A DNA stretch of 45,012 nt from an uncultured Clostridia bacterium (GCA_947646415.1 CANSGN010000014.1:1-45012), one strand, 5' to 3'; shown: positions 35,508 through 44,678, counted from the stretch's first letter. The notes: generated by a model not told the origin, from the letters alone. Translations and numbers: made by a program.

Positions 35508-36092
35508 ATGATTGAAAGTGTTTTGACAAAAAAACAAATGACATTTAAAACAAAAATAACTATAAAAAGTTTGGTAAGCATTGCTATTGTAGCACTTGCC
35601 GTTGGACTTCCTCAACTAGTACACTTATTTGCGGGTGCTACAGGTGGTGCAAGTTGGCTACCAATGTATTTGCCTGTTTTGCTTGGCGGATGTCTGGTTG
35701 GTACTTTATGGGGGCTTGGCGTGGGAGTAGCATCTCCTATTGTTAGCTTTTTAATCACTTTAGCGGCAGGGAATCCAATGCCGACACTTGAAAGACTACC
35801 TTATATGGTAGTTGAGCTTGCAGTTTTTGCAATGGTAACAGGTATGTTTTCAAAACAAATTATTAAAAATGATGCATTTGCTTTTTTAGCCGTAATATTG
35901 GCGTTTGTTGTTGGAAGGGCAACTTTTGTTTTGACAGCCGCTATTTTGCAACCTGTATTTGGTCTTACTGTGCAAATGGTTTGGACACAAATAAAAACGG
36001 GACTCATTGCTGTTGCAGTTCAAATAGTTATTGTGCCTATAGTTGTAATACTTTTAAAGCACTTAATGATAAAAAGAGGTTTTAATGAGTGA
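35508..36092 (+). CDS. ECF transporter S component
   Basis: A 194-aa membrane protein with six hydrophobic segments and the GGxxGxxWG-like LLGGCLVGTLWGLGVGVASPIVSFL region characteristic of substrate-binding S components of energy-coupling factor importers. The vitamin or cofactor bound cannot be told from sequence. No EcfA/EcfT genes are nearby, so it would use a shared module. It overlaps the DUF1893 gene by eight bases; RBS AAGGAG lies upstream. Confidence 0.8.
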   Translation: MIESVLTKKQMTFKTKITIKSLVSIAIVALAVGLPQLVHLFAGATGGASWLPMYLPVLLGGCLVGTLWGLGVGVASPIVSFLITLAAGNPMPTLERLPYMVVELAVFAMVTGMFSKQIIKNDAFAFLAVILAFVVGRATFVLTAAILQPVFGLTVQMVWTQIKTGLIAVAVQIVIVPIVVILLKHLMIKRGFNE

Positions 36093-36504
36093 TTTGGAAA
36101 ATGCAAAAATAGCACTTCACAGACATACTATTGTGCTTTGTAAAGGCGACAAAATTTTGACAAGTGACAAAAAAGGCGTTACCCCTATGGTTGAGTTTAT
36201 TGATAGTGGACTAAATTTAAAGGGGTATTCTGTAGCCGATTTAATCGTTGGAAAAGCTGTTGCTATGCTTTACGTTAAAGCAGGAATAGTTGCGGTGTAT
36301 GCTAAAACTATTTCAAAGTCTGCTATACAAGTACTTAAAAATTTTAACATCTCATTTTGCTACGACGTTTTAACAGATAAAATCATAAACCGAAAAGGGG
36401 ATGACATTTGCCCAATGGAAAAAGTGGTTTCGGACACTGATAATATTGATATTGCTTATAATTTAATTAAAAATAAATTATTTGAATTGAAAAATAATAA
36501 ATAA
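36085..36504 (+). CDS. DUF1893 family protein
   Basis: A 139-aa protein resembling DUF1893, a small family with a cytidine-deaminase-like fold. Recognisable parts are the ..HTIVLCKGDKILTSDKKGVTPMVEFI.. opening and ..GYSVADLIVGKAVAMLYVKAGI.. . The zinc ligands of true deaminases are not evident, so catalysis is doubtful. The overlap with the ECF S-component gene suggests a shared metabolic job, a recurrent pairing in Firmicutes as far as I know. Function unknown. Confidence 0.8.
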   Translation: MSDLENAKIALHRHTIVLCKGDKILTSDKKGVTPMVEFIDSGLNLKGYSVADLIVGKAVAMLYVKAGIVAVYAKTISKSAIQVLKNFNISFCYDVLTDKIINRKGDDICPMEKVVSDTDNIDIAYNLIKNKLFELKNNK

Positions 36505-36566
36505 GTTGTTAAACTAGTAATTATTATTTTTGCGTAATGTTGCAAATACATTAAATGGAGTAAATT

Positions 36567-37361
36567 ATGTACAAAAAGTTTTTTAAATTGGATTGTGGAG
36601 ATAAAAATTTTTGCAGGTTGTATTTGCCGTATAAAGGTGCAAAAGATATACCTGTAATAATTTATTGCCATGGTTGGACAAAACCTGTCCAAGGCGGAGG
36701 TAGGATATTAGGCGGTGCACCTAAAGCCGTACGTGATTTGGCAATTAAAAACAATATGGCGTTTTTATCCTTCGACCAATTTGGGGAATACCGTACTTGG
36801 GGAGATAACAGGTATTTTACTCATGCAAGGTGGGGAGAGGGCGTAAAAAATGTATACGATTACATAGTAAACAGCGGATTGTCCCATGATGGCTTGATAG
36901 GTTGCTTTGGTATAAGCAGCGGTACTACTGCGGCGTTCAGGATGGAACAAAAGTATCAAAAACTTGCGTTTAATGTATCGGTTGCAACTGCAATAAGCAA
37001 CAATATTATCAATCCCGGTGGTCCAAGACAGTTTTATTTGGATAATAAGGAACATTTGGATAGCGGAGGTTTGGTAAAGTATTGCGGCAAAAAAATCTCA
37101 AAATTGTTTTTTGAGGATGACGATAAAAATCTTTGTACTGAGCATTTAGAAAAAGTAAAATGTCCTACATTGTTTTTGCAAGGGGCTCTTGACAATGATA
37201 GACGCAAACAAGATGCTTTGGACGGTTATAATTTTTTAAAGGAGAACGGTATTTATACCGAATATTATTTGGTAGAGGGTGGTGGACACGGTTTGGAACA
37301 AAAAGCCGATATTTGTGCAACAAAGACTATCAACTTTATAAAAAGAGTTTTGAAAATTTGA
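36567..37361 (+). CDS. Alpha/beta hydrolase
   Basis: A 264-aa cytoplasmic serine hydrolase. The oxyanion-side YCHGWTKP motif, the nucleophile elbow G-I-S-S-G (Ser117) and the late GGGHGLEQ histidine give a plausible catalytic triad. The sequence resembles prolyl-oligopeptidase/acyl-esterase-like hydrolases, but the substrate is unknown. AATGGAG precedes the ATG. Single gene ended by a hairpin; the promoter in invertible segment 3 currently points toward its 3' end. Confidence 0.82.
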   Translation: MYKKFFKLDCGDKNFCRLYLPYKGAKDIPVIIYCHGWTKPVQGGGRILGGAPKAVRDLAIKNNMAFLSFDQFGEYRTWGDNRYFTHARWGEGVKNVYDYIVNSGLSHDGLIGCFGISSGTTAAFRMEQKYQKLAFNVSVATAISNNIINPGGPRQFYLDNKEHLDSGGLVKYCGKKISKLFFEDDDKNLCTEHLEKVKCPTLFLQGALDNDRRKQDALDGYNFLKENGIYTEYYLVEGGGHGLEQKADICATKTINFIKRVLKI

Positions 37362-37372
37362 ATTATTGTAAA

Positions 37373-37405
37373 AAACAGCTTTGATATACAAAGTTGTTTT
37401 TTTGT
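37373..37405 (+). terminator. Terminator of the hydrolase gene
   Basis: The stem AACAGCTTT / AAAGTTGTT (one G-T pair), followed by seven T residues. Confidence 0.75.
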
Positions 37406-37589
37406 TTGAAATATTAAAATTTAAGTTGTTTGCATAAATAATTGTTTAGTAATGTATGATAGAAAAGTTAATGTTTAAGTATTGAAAATTAATGTAAATA
37501 TTTTTTTATAAGATTTGTCCTATATTACAAAAAACTAGTTGAAAATCGTTATTATTTTTGTAAAAACTAAGTTTTTTAAAACAAAAAAA

Positions 37590-37768
37590 GTACATAGAAT
37601 AAATATAATCTATGTACTTTTTATAAATTAATTATAGCATTAAAAGTAAATTTTTGTCAATATATAAATAGGCAAAAAGTAAAATATAATGCAAATTTTA
37701 TATTTAATTTACAATCGACATACTAAATTAAGCCGTATATGTACATAGATTATATTTATTTCATGTAC
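37590..37768 (+). promoter_or_regulatory. Invertible promoter segment 3 (inverton), OFF orientation
   Basis: Inverted repeats 37590-37617 and 37741-37768 match at 26 of 28 positions and enclose 123 bp. The left repeat differs from that of segment 1 at one base. A perfect consensus promoter lies on the minus strand: TTGACA (37660-37655), 18 bases, TATAAT (37636-37631), ending 13 bp from the left repeat and pointing away from the gene at 37846. Inversion would place it 13 bp from the right repeat and facing the gene, as in segments 1 and 2. No equally good plus-strand promoter exists within the segment. Confidence 0.82.
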
Positions 37769-37787
37769 ATTACTTTTGGGCAAATTA

Positions 37788-37816
37788 TTGATTATTTTTT
37801 ATATTAATGCTATAAT
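37788..37816 (+). promoter_or_regulatory. Fixed promoter candidate upstream of the nuclease-like lipoprotein
   Basis: TTGATT at 37788-37793, 17 bases, TATAAT at 37811-37816, outside the invertible segment. If active it gives a basal level independent of inversion. Confidence 0.6.
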
Positions 37817-37845
37817 TAAAATATAAATTTAACGATGGTGGATTT

Positions 37846-38712
37846 ATGAAAAAATTTTCGATAGTTGTGCTTGTGCTGTTAATGCTGTTGACACTGACAG
37901 CTTGTGGCAAAAAAATTACGCCTAATGAGCCTTACGATATGAGTGACGGAATAGTATTGGGGGAGTATAAGGAAATGGAATTTACTGTTTGTACTTACAA
38001 CATAAAAGGCGGTGCTGCCACTTTTGAATCGGTAACCAAAATTAAAGATAATATTCAAAGTGTAGGTGCAGATATTGCGGGGCTTCAAGAAGTTGACCAT
38101 TTGTCAAACAGGACAGGCAAACAAGATTTTTTAAGCATTTTTAAAAACAGTTCAAACTTAAATAAGGTTGCTTATTTCCCTTTGCATTTACAAGGTTTTG
38201 GGGATAGTTACGGAATTGCTCAAGTCTCTAAAAATAATTTTGATAGAAAACATTCCTTTAAACTTCCATACCCTTATGAATATGAAAAAGCCGATGTGGA
38301 AAAAAGGATAATAATGCGTACATTGATTACGATAAATGGTGTGCAAATAGCCTTTTATAATACGCATTTATCTTACGAAGAGGTTAAACTAGATAACGGA
38401 ATAAGCTTGAGAGAGGCTCAGTTTGACTATATTTTACAGCTTTTAAAAAGCGACCTATGTCCATACAAAATCGTAACAGGCGATTTTAATGTGCTAGGCT
38501 TTGACGAGTTTGCAAAATTATTAGATAACGGATATAGCATAGTGAATAACCAAAATAAAATATATGACAGCTATCGTGGCGATGACTGTAACTTTAAAGC
38601 AATAGATAATATCATATATTCAGATAATCTTGCGCTTATATCAAGCGGTATGAAAGAAGACGACTGTTCCGACCACAACATGCTGTATGCAAAATTTAAA
38701 ACTTTAGAATAA
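37846..38712 (+). CDS. Endonuclease/exonuclease/phosphatase-family lipoprotein
   Basis: A 288-aa surface lipoprotein. The signal peptide ends in the lipobox LTAC (Cys20). The EEP domain shows FTVCTYNIKGG, GLQEVDHL (metal-binding Glu), FYNTHLSYE, VTGDFNVLG (Asp-x-Asn) and CSDHNMLYAKF (catalytic Asp-His). Family members include DNases, sphingomyelinases and phosphatases, so an extracellular DNase or phosphodiesterase role is possible but unproven. Its upstream region carries the third invertible segment. ATGGTGG precedes the start. Confidence 0.87.
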   Translation: MKKFSIVVLVLLMLLTLTACGKKITPNEPYDMSDGIVLGEYKEMEFTVCTYNIKGGAATFESVTKIKDNIQSVGADIAGLQEVDHLSNRTGKQDFLSIFKNSSNLNKVAYFPLHLQGFGDSYGIAQVSKNNFDRKHSFKLPYPYEYEKADVEKRIIMRTLITINGVQIAFYNTHLSYEEVKLDNGISLREAQFDYILQLLKSDLCPYKIVTGDFNVLGFDEFAKLLDNGYSIVNNQNKIYDSYRGDDCNFKAIDNIIYSDNLALISSGMKEDDCSDHNMLYAKFKTLE

Positions 38713-38725
38713 AAGTTGGTGCATT

Positions 38726-39091
38726 ATGGATAAAGAACATTTGATTGAATATTGTCTTTCTAAAAGCGGGGCGTATTTGGACTTTCCTTTTGCGGGGGAT
38801 GACTATGCAGTAGTAAAGTTGAAAAACGAAAAGACACAAAAATACAGGATTTTTGCGGAAGTCTTTGTGCTGTATAATCAAAATATGCTTATTTTTTCTA
38901 CGGATAGCGAGCTTGCCATTATACTGCGCAATCAATATCCAGATATTGTAATTAAAGGTTATCATTGTCCACCTGTACAGGCAAAATATAAAAGCAGTGT
39001 TTACCTTGACAAAATGAATGAGGAAATGATAAAAAAATTTATTGATTGTTCGTATGCAATCGCAAAGCAAAAACTTAAAATAAAACAATAA
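38726..39091 (+). CDS. MmcQ/YjbR family protein
   Basis: A 121-aa cytoplasmic protein of the YjbR/MmcQ family (DNA-binding-like double-wing fold). LIEYCLSKSGAYLDFPFAGDDYAVVKL and the SVYLDKMNEEMIKKFIDCSYAIAKQKL end fit the family; the role is unknown. It begins 13 bp after the nuclease-like gene and so would share its phase-variable transcription. Confidence 0.83.
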   Translation: MDKEHLIEYCLSKSGAYLDFPFAGDDYAVVKLKNEKTQKYRIFAEVFVLYNQNMLIFSTDSELAIILRNQYPDIVIKGYHCPPVQAKYKSSVYLDKMNEEMIKKFIDCSYAIAKQKLKIKQ

Positions 39092-39144
39092 TCTTTTAAA
39101 AATCGGTATTAAAAGCATAAAAGAAACAAAAATAAGGAGTCACT

Positions 39145-40053
39145 ATGATTGTAAAGATTGAAAATTTACATAAAAGTTTTAAAGACGTTAAAGCAGTGGA
39201 TGGCATTTCGTTTTGTGTGAAAGAAGGCGAACTTTTTGCGTTTTTGGGTGTTAATGGTGCAGGAAAATCTACTACCATAAACATTATAAGCGGCATACTT
39301 CAAAAGGATGGCGGTAAAGCCCTGATTTGCGGTGAAGATTTGGACAAAAATATTGATAAAATAAAAAGCAATATAGGTATTGTTTTTCAAAACTCCGTGC
39401 TTGATAAAAAGTTAAGCGGTTATGATAATTTGAAATATAGGGCTGCTTTGTATGGCATTTTCGGTGCAGATTTTAAAGCTAAATTGAAAGAAATGACTGA
39501 GCTTTTAGATTTAAAAGATATTTTAAAAAGACCTATCAATAAACTTTCAGGCGGACAAAAAAGACGTTTGGATATTGCAAGGGCACTTATTCACAATCCT
39601 AAACTTTTGATTTTGGACGAGCCTACTACAGGGCTTGACCCTAAAACAAGAATCACTGTTTGGAGTGTAATTGATAAATTGAGGAGTGAGCAGGGATTGA
39701 CTGTATTTCTAACAACTCATTATATGGAAGAAGCATCTGACTCCGATTATGTGGTTATTTTGGATAGCGGAAAAATTGCGACGGAGGGTACTCCACATGA
39801 GCTAAAAAACAAATACGCTAATGATTATATTAAGTTTTATAACAAAAAGGACGAGGCGGAAGAATTTTTTGTAGGTTTGGGTAAACATATACGTAAGGAA
39901 AGAGATTTTATTCTGGTTAAATTGGATAGCACTAACGAAGTGCCAAAATATATAGCACAAAAACCGGAAATATTTGACGATTTCGAAGTGCTAAAAGGCA
40001 ATATGGACGATGTTTTTCTTAATGTAACAGGTAAATATTTGAAGGAGGTGTGA
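39145..40053 (+). CDS. ABC transporter ATP-binding protein
   Basis: A 302-aa exporter ATPase (DrrA/CcmA type). Walker A GVNGAGKST, Q-loop FQNSVLDK, signature LSGGQKRRLDIARAL, Walker B LLILDEPTTGLDP and switch His TTHYMEE are intact; a ~80-residue C-terminal domain follows. An AAGGAGGTG site at its end serves the permease gene that starts one base after the stop. Substrate unknown; export of a small molecule, lipid or drug is typical. Confidence 0.94.
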   Translation: MIVKIENLHKSFKDVKAVDGISFCVKEGELFAFLGVNGAGKSTTINIISGILQKDGGKALICGEDLDKNIDKIKSNIGIVFQNSVLDKKLSGYDNLKYRAALYGIFGADFKAKLKEMTELLDLKDILKRPINKLSGGQKRRLDIARALIHNPKLLILDEPTTGLDPKTRITVWSVIDKLRSEQGLTVFLTTHYMEEASDSDYVVILDSGKIATEGTPHELKNKYANDYIKFYNKKDEAEEFFVGLGKHIRKERDFILVKLDSTNEVPKYIAQKPEIFDDFEVLKGNMDDVFLNVTGKYLKEV

Positions 40054-40054
40054 T

Positions 40055-41023
40055 ATGCAGGAAGCAAAAAAATTATGTTCACTTATAGGTCGTAATACCA
40101 AGACATATTTTAAAGACAAATTTTTATTTTTCACATCAATGCTTACTCCGTTGATTTTGTTAATATTGTTTTTTACATTTTTAAGGAATATTTATATTGA
40201 CAGTTTTACTGCTGCATTCCCCGAGGGGTTCAGTGTGGACAGCAAGATTATAAATGGAATGGCAGGGGCTTGGATTTTGTCATCTGTACTAAGCGTTAGT
40301 TCCGTGACGGTAGCTTTTTGTGCAAATATGGTTATGGTGGACGATAAAATTCATTCTTCAATAAATGACTTTAAAGTTGCACCTGTAAAATCGACTACAA
40401 TTTCGATATCTTATTTGATTTCTAATATTTTTGTAGTTACACTTGTGATAATTAGTGTTTTAGTTTTGGGCTGTATATATTTGGCTGCAGTTGGTTGGTA
40501 TATTTCGGTTTCCGATTTCTTTATGATTTTGCTTGGTTGTTTATGCAACATTCTGTTTGGAAGTTTGCTTGCAACTATTGTATTGTCATTTGTGTCAACT
40601 CAAGGTATGCAATCTGCTGTTGCTTCATTGATTACCGCTTTATATGGTTTTATAAGCGGTGCTTATATGCCTATTTCGTCATTTTCAAAAGGACTAGCAA
40701 ACTTTTTGGGTTTGTTACCGGGTACTTACGGTACTTCGCTTTTGCGTAATCATTGTATGAACGGGTATTTGAATGAACTAGCAAATGTCGGTTTGCCAAG
40801 CGAGGCTATAAAAGGTATAAGGGATGGTTTTGACGCTAATATTTATTTTTTTGATAACAGCGTGCCTTTACCTGTAATGTATGGAATAATTGTCGGTACT
40901 TGTGCAGCATTGCTTATAATATACATATTGATAGTAATTTTAAAAAATAAAAATATTTCGTTTAAATTTTTAGATAAAATTAAAGACAAATTTAGTAAAA
41001 AGTCAATTTGCGAAAAGGATTGA
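40055..41023 (+). CDS. ABC-2 type transporter permease
   Basis: A 322-aa membrane protein with six predicted helices, the first preceded by FKDKFLFFTSMLTPLILLILFF. The ABC-2 hallmark region SLITALYGFISGAYMPISSFSKGLANFLGLLPGTYG is clear. It pairs with the ATPase gene directly upstream to form a half-size exporter. No accessory genes reveal the substrate. Confidence 0.92.
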   Translation: MQEAKKLCSLIGRNTKTYFKDKFLFFTSMLTPLILLILFFTFLRNIYIDSFTAAFPEGFSVDSKIINGMAGAWILSSVLSVSSVTVAFCANMVMVDDKIHSSINDFKVAPVKSTTISISYLISNIFVVTLVIISVLVLGCIYLAAVGWYISVSDFFMILLGCLCNILFGSLLATIVLSFVSTQGMQSAVASLITALYGFISGAYMPISSFSKGLANFLGLLPGTYGTSLLRNHCMNGYLNELANVGLPSEAIKGIRDGFDANIYFFDNSVPLPVMYGIIVGTCAALLIIYILIVILKNKNISFKFLDKIKDKFSKKSICEKD

Positions 41024-41053
41024 TATTTAGCAATAAGGGATAATCGAACTTTT

Positions 41054-43153
41054 ATGAACAAACTAACAAAACATAAAATTTTTGATTTAATCATTTTAGT
41101 TGTCATAATATTTACTGCTTTAGTTTTTAAAGCAGTGACTTTTGATTATCCTATTACCGCAAAAATTCAATCAAACGAGTGTCAATCGGTTAGCGATTTG
41201 CAAAATGCAGATGTTTACCAAATTGCGGGTATGTCAACTTATGACAGTAGGGACTATGGGCTTGTAACGCCTGTTCGCGACCAAGGCAATAGCAATTTAT
41301 GTTGGGCGTACTCAAGCATAAGTGCCTCCGAAACTTCTATTTTGCGTAGCGGAATTGATAGTAGTGTAAATGCAAATACTTTAAAATTGTCTCCGCAAAA
41401 TGTTGCTTATGCAAGACATTTTCGCGGTGCAGACCCACTTGGTAATACCCGTGGGGAATATACAGGACAAAATTGGCTTAGCGCTGCAGGTAATCCCTCT
41501 TATTGTGCAAATTTATTTTCTCAATGGTGCGGTCCGACAGATAGTTCGTTAAGTACAACGGAAAATCAATTTGAAAATGGCAAATACAGATTGACAAATG
41601 CTGTTCATATTGATACAGACGATATTTATCAAATTAAACTTGCCATTGCCAAGTATGGGGCTATAACGTTCTCATACAACAATGTTCGTGAGACGGAATA
41701 TTACAACCCAAAGCTTGAAAGTAATAGCGGTGTTGCACATGCAGTAACACTTGTTGGTTGGGATGATAATATTGCAGCAAATAAATTTGTTCCGGGAGCA
41801 GCATCGCAAAACGGAGGTTGGATTGTTAAAAACAGCTATGACAGTTTACCTTATTTTTATTTATCTTATGACAATAAAAGTAGTGCAAAATATGCGTTTG
41901 AATTTTCGTTAAAAGAGGAAAATGAATATAATTATTTTTATGATAGTAGCCTTACAAGTGCGCTAAGCAGTACGATAAACAAAGACTACAGTATGTTTGC
42001 CAATGTGTTTGAGGCAAAATGCGGCGAAAATAATTTGTCGGAGTATGTGCAAGCGGTTAATGTGGGAATTACAAATAAAAATGTATCATTAAAAGTAAAA
42101 ATTTATACAAATTTAAAAGATTCCGACAATCCGCAAAGCGGTACTTTAAGTGGCGAGGGTAGCAGCTATTTTGATTTTGGCGGATATAGAACGGTAAAAC
42201 TGAACAAACCTGTAAAAGTAGAAAAAGGCAGTAAATATGCAGTTGTGGTAGATGTTGGCACTAACACGGGTAAGGCGGAAATATTATTTACGGCAATCGG
42301 TGGCAAGTCATCCATGCGTTATAAAGACTATTGGAGCAGTGTAAATGGTACGGCTGCAATAAAGGCAATCACTTATACTGCCATTGAAGAAACACCGTTG
42401 TTATCCGTAGCTGAGAGCGAAATAGACATTCAAAGCGGCGAATTTGTATATAACGGCTCTGTAATAACGCCTACTATTACAGTAAAGCATAATGGGATAG
42501 TTTTAACTGAAAAAGATTATACTATCAGTTACAAAAATAATATAAATGCAGGCACTGCAACTGCAATAGTTTGTGGTATAGGCAAATATACAGGCGAAAA
42601 ACAAATAACCTTTACAATAAACAAAGCAAGCAATCCGCCTATAATGCCAAGTTTAAATATCAAAGTTTCAAACGACATTATTAAATTGAGTATGGTAGAT
42701 TTGCCTGACGGGTGGAGTTGGTTAAATGGCAGTAAGCAACTTTCGGTAGGCATTAACTCCGATTTAACGGCAGAATATTTTGATAAAATTAATTACAAAA
42801 ACTATCAAATTAAAATTACTGTTGAAAGGGAAAATAAAGAGGAGATAAAACCTCCAATCGACCCTGACCCTGTCGAGCCACCAGACCCTGACCAAGAAAA
42901 ACCAGACATAGATGAGGTAATAAAACCACCGACAGACTCTGTCGAGCCGCCGGATAGTGAACAAGAAAAACCAAACGAGGACGAAGTAAATCCTCCAATA
43001 ATTCCTACGGAGCCGCCTGTGTTAAACAAGCCGTCCGAAACTGAAGAGCAAAAAGTATATACGGATTTGACTGCTTTATGGTGGTTAATGGTAATACCAG
43101 GTTTGGGAGTGATTGCTATGGTAGTTTTTCTTGTATTAAAATTAAAAAAGTAA
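41054..43153 (+). CDS. Membrane-anchored papain-like (C1A) cysteine protease
   Basis: A 699-aa surface protease. Residues 10-35 are a signal/anchor helix. Residues ~60-290 form a C1 peptidase with an intact active site: DQGNSNLCWAYSS (Cys83, oxyanion Gln nearby), GVAHAVTLVGWDD (His229) and GGWIVKNSYDS (Asn260). Residues ~300-450 resemble the lectin-like domain found after such proteases in Clostridia, followed by an Ig-like/MBG-type repeat (..FVYNGSVITPTITVKHNGIVL..). A Pro/Glu/Asp-rich stalk (~595-670) and a C-terminal membrane helix with a short Lys tail anchor it. It starts 31 bp after the ABC permease gene. Confidence 0.9.
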   Translation: MNKLTKHKIFDLIILVVIIFTALVFKAVTFDYPITAKIQSNECQSVSDLQNADVYQIAGMSTYDSRDYGLVTPVRDQGNSNLCWAYSSISASETSILRSGIDSSVNANTLKLSPQNVAYARHFRGADPLGNTRGEYTGQNWLSAAGNPSYCANLFSQWCGPTDSSLSTTENQFENGKYRLTNAVHIDTDDIYQIKLAIAKYGAITFSYNNVRETEYYNPKLESNSGVAHAVTLVGWDDNIAANKFVPGAASQNGGWIVKNSYDSLPYFYLSYDNKSSAKYAFEFSLKEENEYNYFYDSSLTSALSSTINKDYSMFANVFEAKCGENNLSEYVQAVNVGITNKNVSLKVKIYTNLKDSDNPQSGTLSGEGSSYFDFGGYRTVKLNKPVKVEKGSKYAVVVDVGTNTGKAEILFTAIGGKSSMRYKDYWSSVNGTAAIKAITYTAIEETPLLSVAESEIDIQSGEFVYNGSVITPTITVKHNGIVLTEKDYTISYKNNINAGTATAIVCGIGKYTGEKQITFTINKASNPPIMPSLNIKVSNDIIKLSMVDLPDGWSWLNGSKQLSVGINSDLTAEYFDKINYKNYQIKITVERENKEEIKPPIDPDPVEPPDPDQEKPDIDEVIKPPTDSVEPPDSEQEKPNEDEVNPPIIPTEPPVLNKPSETEEQKVYTDLTALWWLMVIPGLGVIAMVVFLVLKLKK

Positions 43154-43197
43154 AATAGTATCGATTTTTGTTAGGATAATGCATTTATAGGAGTTTT

Positions 43198-43695
43198 ATG
43201 AAATTAAGAAAATACATATTGGAAGATGCAAATACAATCGCAAGTTGGATTACAGATAAAAAAAGCTTATACCAATGGTCTGCTGACAGGATAAACAAAT
43301 TTCCCATTTGCGGCAATGATATTAATAGGTTCTATACTCCTATAATTGGAACGGATAGGTTTATTCCGTTAACGTATGTTTGCGATGACAAAATTATTGG
43401 ACATTTGACGATTAGATATCCGATTAACGGGAATGACAAAGTTGTGCGTTTTGGATTTGTAATTGTTAACCCTACATTACGCGGTCAAGGTTATGGTAAA
43501 AAAATGTTGATAGCTGCTATTGAATATGTGAAAAATATTTTAAAGGCAGATAAAATTACCTTAGGAGTTTTTGCAAATAACGATAATGCAAAATACTGCT
43601 ATAAATCTGTTGGGTTTGAAAATATAGGTAAAAATGAATTTTACTGCCTTAAGATAGGCGAGTGGGAATGTGAGGAAATGCAATTAAATTTGTAA
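43198..43695 (+). CDS. GNAT-family N-acetyltransferase
   Basis: A 165-aa acetyltransferase. LRGQGYGKKMLIAAIEYV is the acetyl-CoA-binding motif A, and NDNAKYCYKSVGFENIG is motif B. It opens with MKLRKYILEDANTIASWI, as in RimJ/RimL-like enzymes, but the substrate is unknown. AGGAG lies nine bases before the ATG. Confidence 0.9.
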   Translation: MKLRKYILEDANTIASWITDKKSLYQWSADRINKFPICGNDINRFYTPIIGTDRFIPLTYVCDDKIIGHLTIRYPINGNDKVVRFGFVIVNPTLRGQGYGKKMLIAAIEYVKNILKADKITLGVFANNDNAKYCYKSVGFENIGKNEFYCLKIGEWECEEMQLNL

Positions 43696-43838
43696 TATTT
43701 TTATAATAGACAGTATAATACAATAGGTGAAAAACAAAATTTTATTGTTTAATTGTATAAATACAATAATAATGTAAATAAGAGTATTAATTATAGCGGA
43801 TAATTTGTTATTTTGTTGTAAAATATGCATTTTTTTGC

Positions 43839-43867
43839 TTGACATAATATATTAAAATCTTTATAAT
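43839..43867 (+). promoter_or_regulatory. Consensus promoter of unclear target
   Basis: TTGACA at 43839-43844, 17 bases, TATAAT at 43862-43867, both perfect. It may be the first of two tandem promoters for the tRNA cluster. The preceding 43696-43838 is AT-rich without recognised features, and no RNA fold stands out in 43874-43950. Confidence 0.7.
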
Positions 43868-43952
43868 ATATAGTCGAGGGTACAGCCAAGTATTTTTTCA
43901 ATCTTTAAATAATCTATATAAAAATTATTTTTGAAAAATTTAATCAAAATAA

Positions 43953-43981
43953 TTGACAATAATTCATTTATATGGTATTAT
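43953..43981 (+). promoter_or_regulatory. Promoter of the tRNA cluster
   Basis: TTGACA at 43953-43958, 17 bases, TATTAT at 43976-43981, ending 20 bp before tRNA-Gly. Confidence 0.8.
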
Positions 43982-44000
43982 CTAATGGCGTTGAGATTAT

Positions 44001-44074
44001 GCGGGTGTAGTTCAATGGTAGAATCCCAGCCTTCCAAGCTGGTCGTGTGGGTTCGATTCCCATCACCCGCTCCA
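44001..44074 (+). tRNA. tRNA-Gly (TCC)
   Basis: Acceptor GCGGGTG pairs with the CACCCGC end; anticodon loop CTTCCAA reads TCC; encoded CCA. Confidence 0.95.
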
Positions 44075-44077
44075 TAT

Positions 44078-44154
44078 GGGTCAGTAGCTCAGTTGGATAG
44101 AGCAACGGCCTTCTAAGCCGTAGGTCAGGGGTTCGAATCCCTTCTGGCTCACCA
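44078..44154 (+). tRNA. tRNA-Arg (TCT)
   Basis: Acceptor GGGTCAG pairs with CTGGCTC; anticodon loop CTTCTAA reads TCT; encoded CCA. Confidence 0.95.
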
Positions 44155-44159
44155 AATGT

Positions 44160-44237
44160 GGTGGGTATAGCGCAGTTGGCTAGCGCGCCAGGTTGTGGCC
44201 CTGGAGGTCAAGGGTTCAATTCCCTTTACTCACCCCA
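44160..44237 (+). tRNA. tRNA-His (GTG)
   Basis: Acceptor GTGGGTA pairs with TACTCAC. The extra G at 44160 can pair with the C discriminator, as tRNA-His requires. Anticodon loop TTGTGGC reads GTG; encoded CCA. Confidence 0.95.
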
Positions 44238-44263
44238 TTAAATTTTTAAAAGTGCGATACTAT

Positions 44264-44338
44264 TGGGGTGTCGCCAAGCGGTAAGGCACCAGATTTTGAT
44301 TCTGGCATTCGTAGGTTCAAATCCTGCCACCCCAGCCA
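44264..44338 (+). tRNA. tRNA-Gln (TTG)
   Basis: Acceptor TGGGGTG pairs with CACCCCA; anticodon loop TTTTGAT reads TTG; encoded CCA. Confidence 0.94.
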
Positions 44339-44370
44339 ATATAATTGTTACATAAAATATAAGATATCGA

Positions 44371-44445
44371 TGGGGTATCGCCAAGCGGTAAGGCAACGGA
44401 CTCTGACTCCGACACTCGGGGGTTCGAATCCCTCTACCCCAGCCA
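44371..44445 (+). tRNA. tRNA-Gln (CTG)
   Basis: Acceptor TGGGGTA pairs with TACCCCA; anticodon loop CTCTGAC reads CTG; the top pair of the anticodon stem is A-A. Encoded CCA. It is close in sequence to the preceding Gln tRNA. Confidence 0.92.
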
Positions 44446-44502
44446 AAGTAACAATTTTATGACAAATATTTTGCTTAGCAAAATCAAAAAAATTTATTTT
44501 AT

Positions 44503-44578
44503 GATCCATTAGCTCAGTCGGTAGAGCACTTGACTTTTAATCAAGGTGTCTGGAGTTCGAATCTCCAATGGGTCACCA
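44503..44578 (+). tRNA. tRNA-Lys (TTT)
   Basis: Acceptor GATCCAT pairs with ATGGGTC; anticodon loop CTTTTAA reads TTT; encoded CCA. Confidence 0.95.
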
Positions 44579-44589
44579 TTAATTTTTAT

Positions 44590-44673
44590 GCGGATGTGGC
44601 GGAATTGGCAGACGCGCTAGACTTAGGATCTAGTATCTACGATGTGGGAGTTCAAGTCTCTTCATCCGCACCA
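44590..44673 (+). tRNA. tRNA-Leu (TAG), copy 1
   Basis: Acceptor GCGGATG pairs with CATCCGC; anticodon loop CTTAGGA reads TAG; long variable arm; encoded CCA. The 84-base sequence recurs unchanged at 44852. Confidence 0.95.
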
Positions 44674-44678
44674 AATAT

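Noticed and set aside
43931..44462. Short ORFs across the tRNA cluster
   Set aside because: They read through tRNA genes with perfect cloverleafs.
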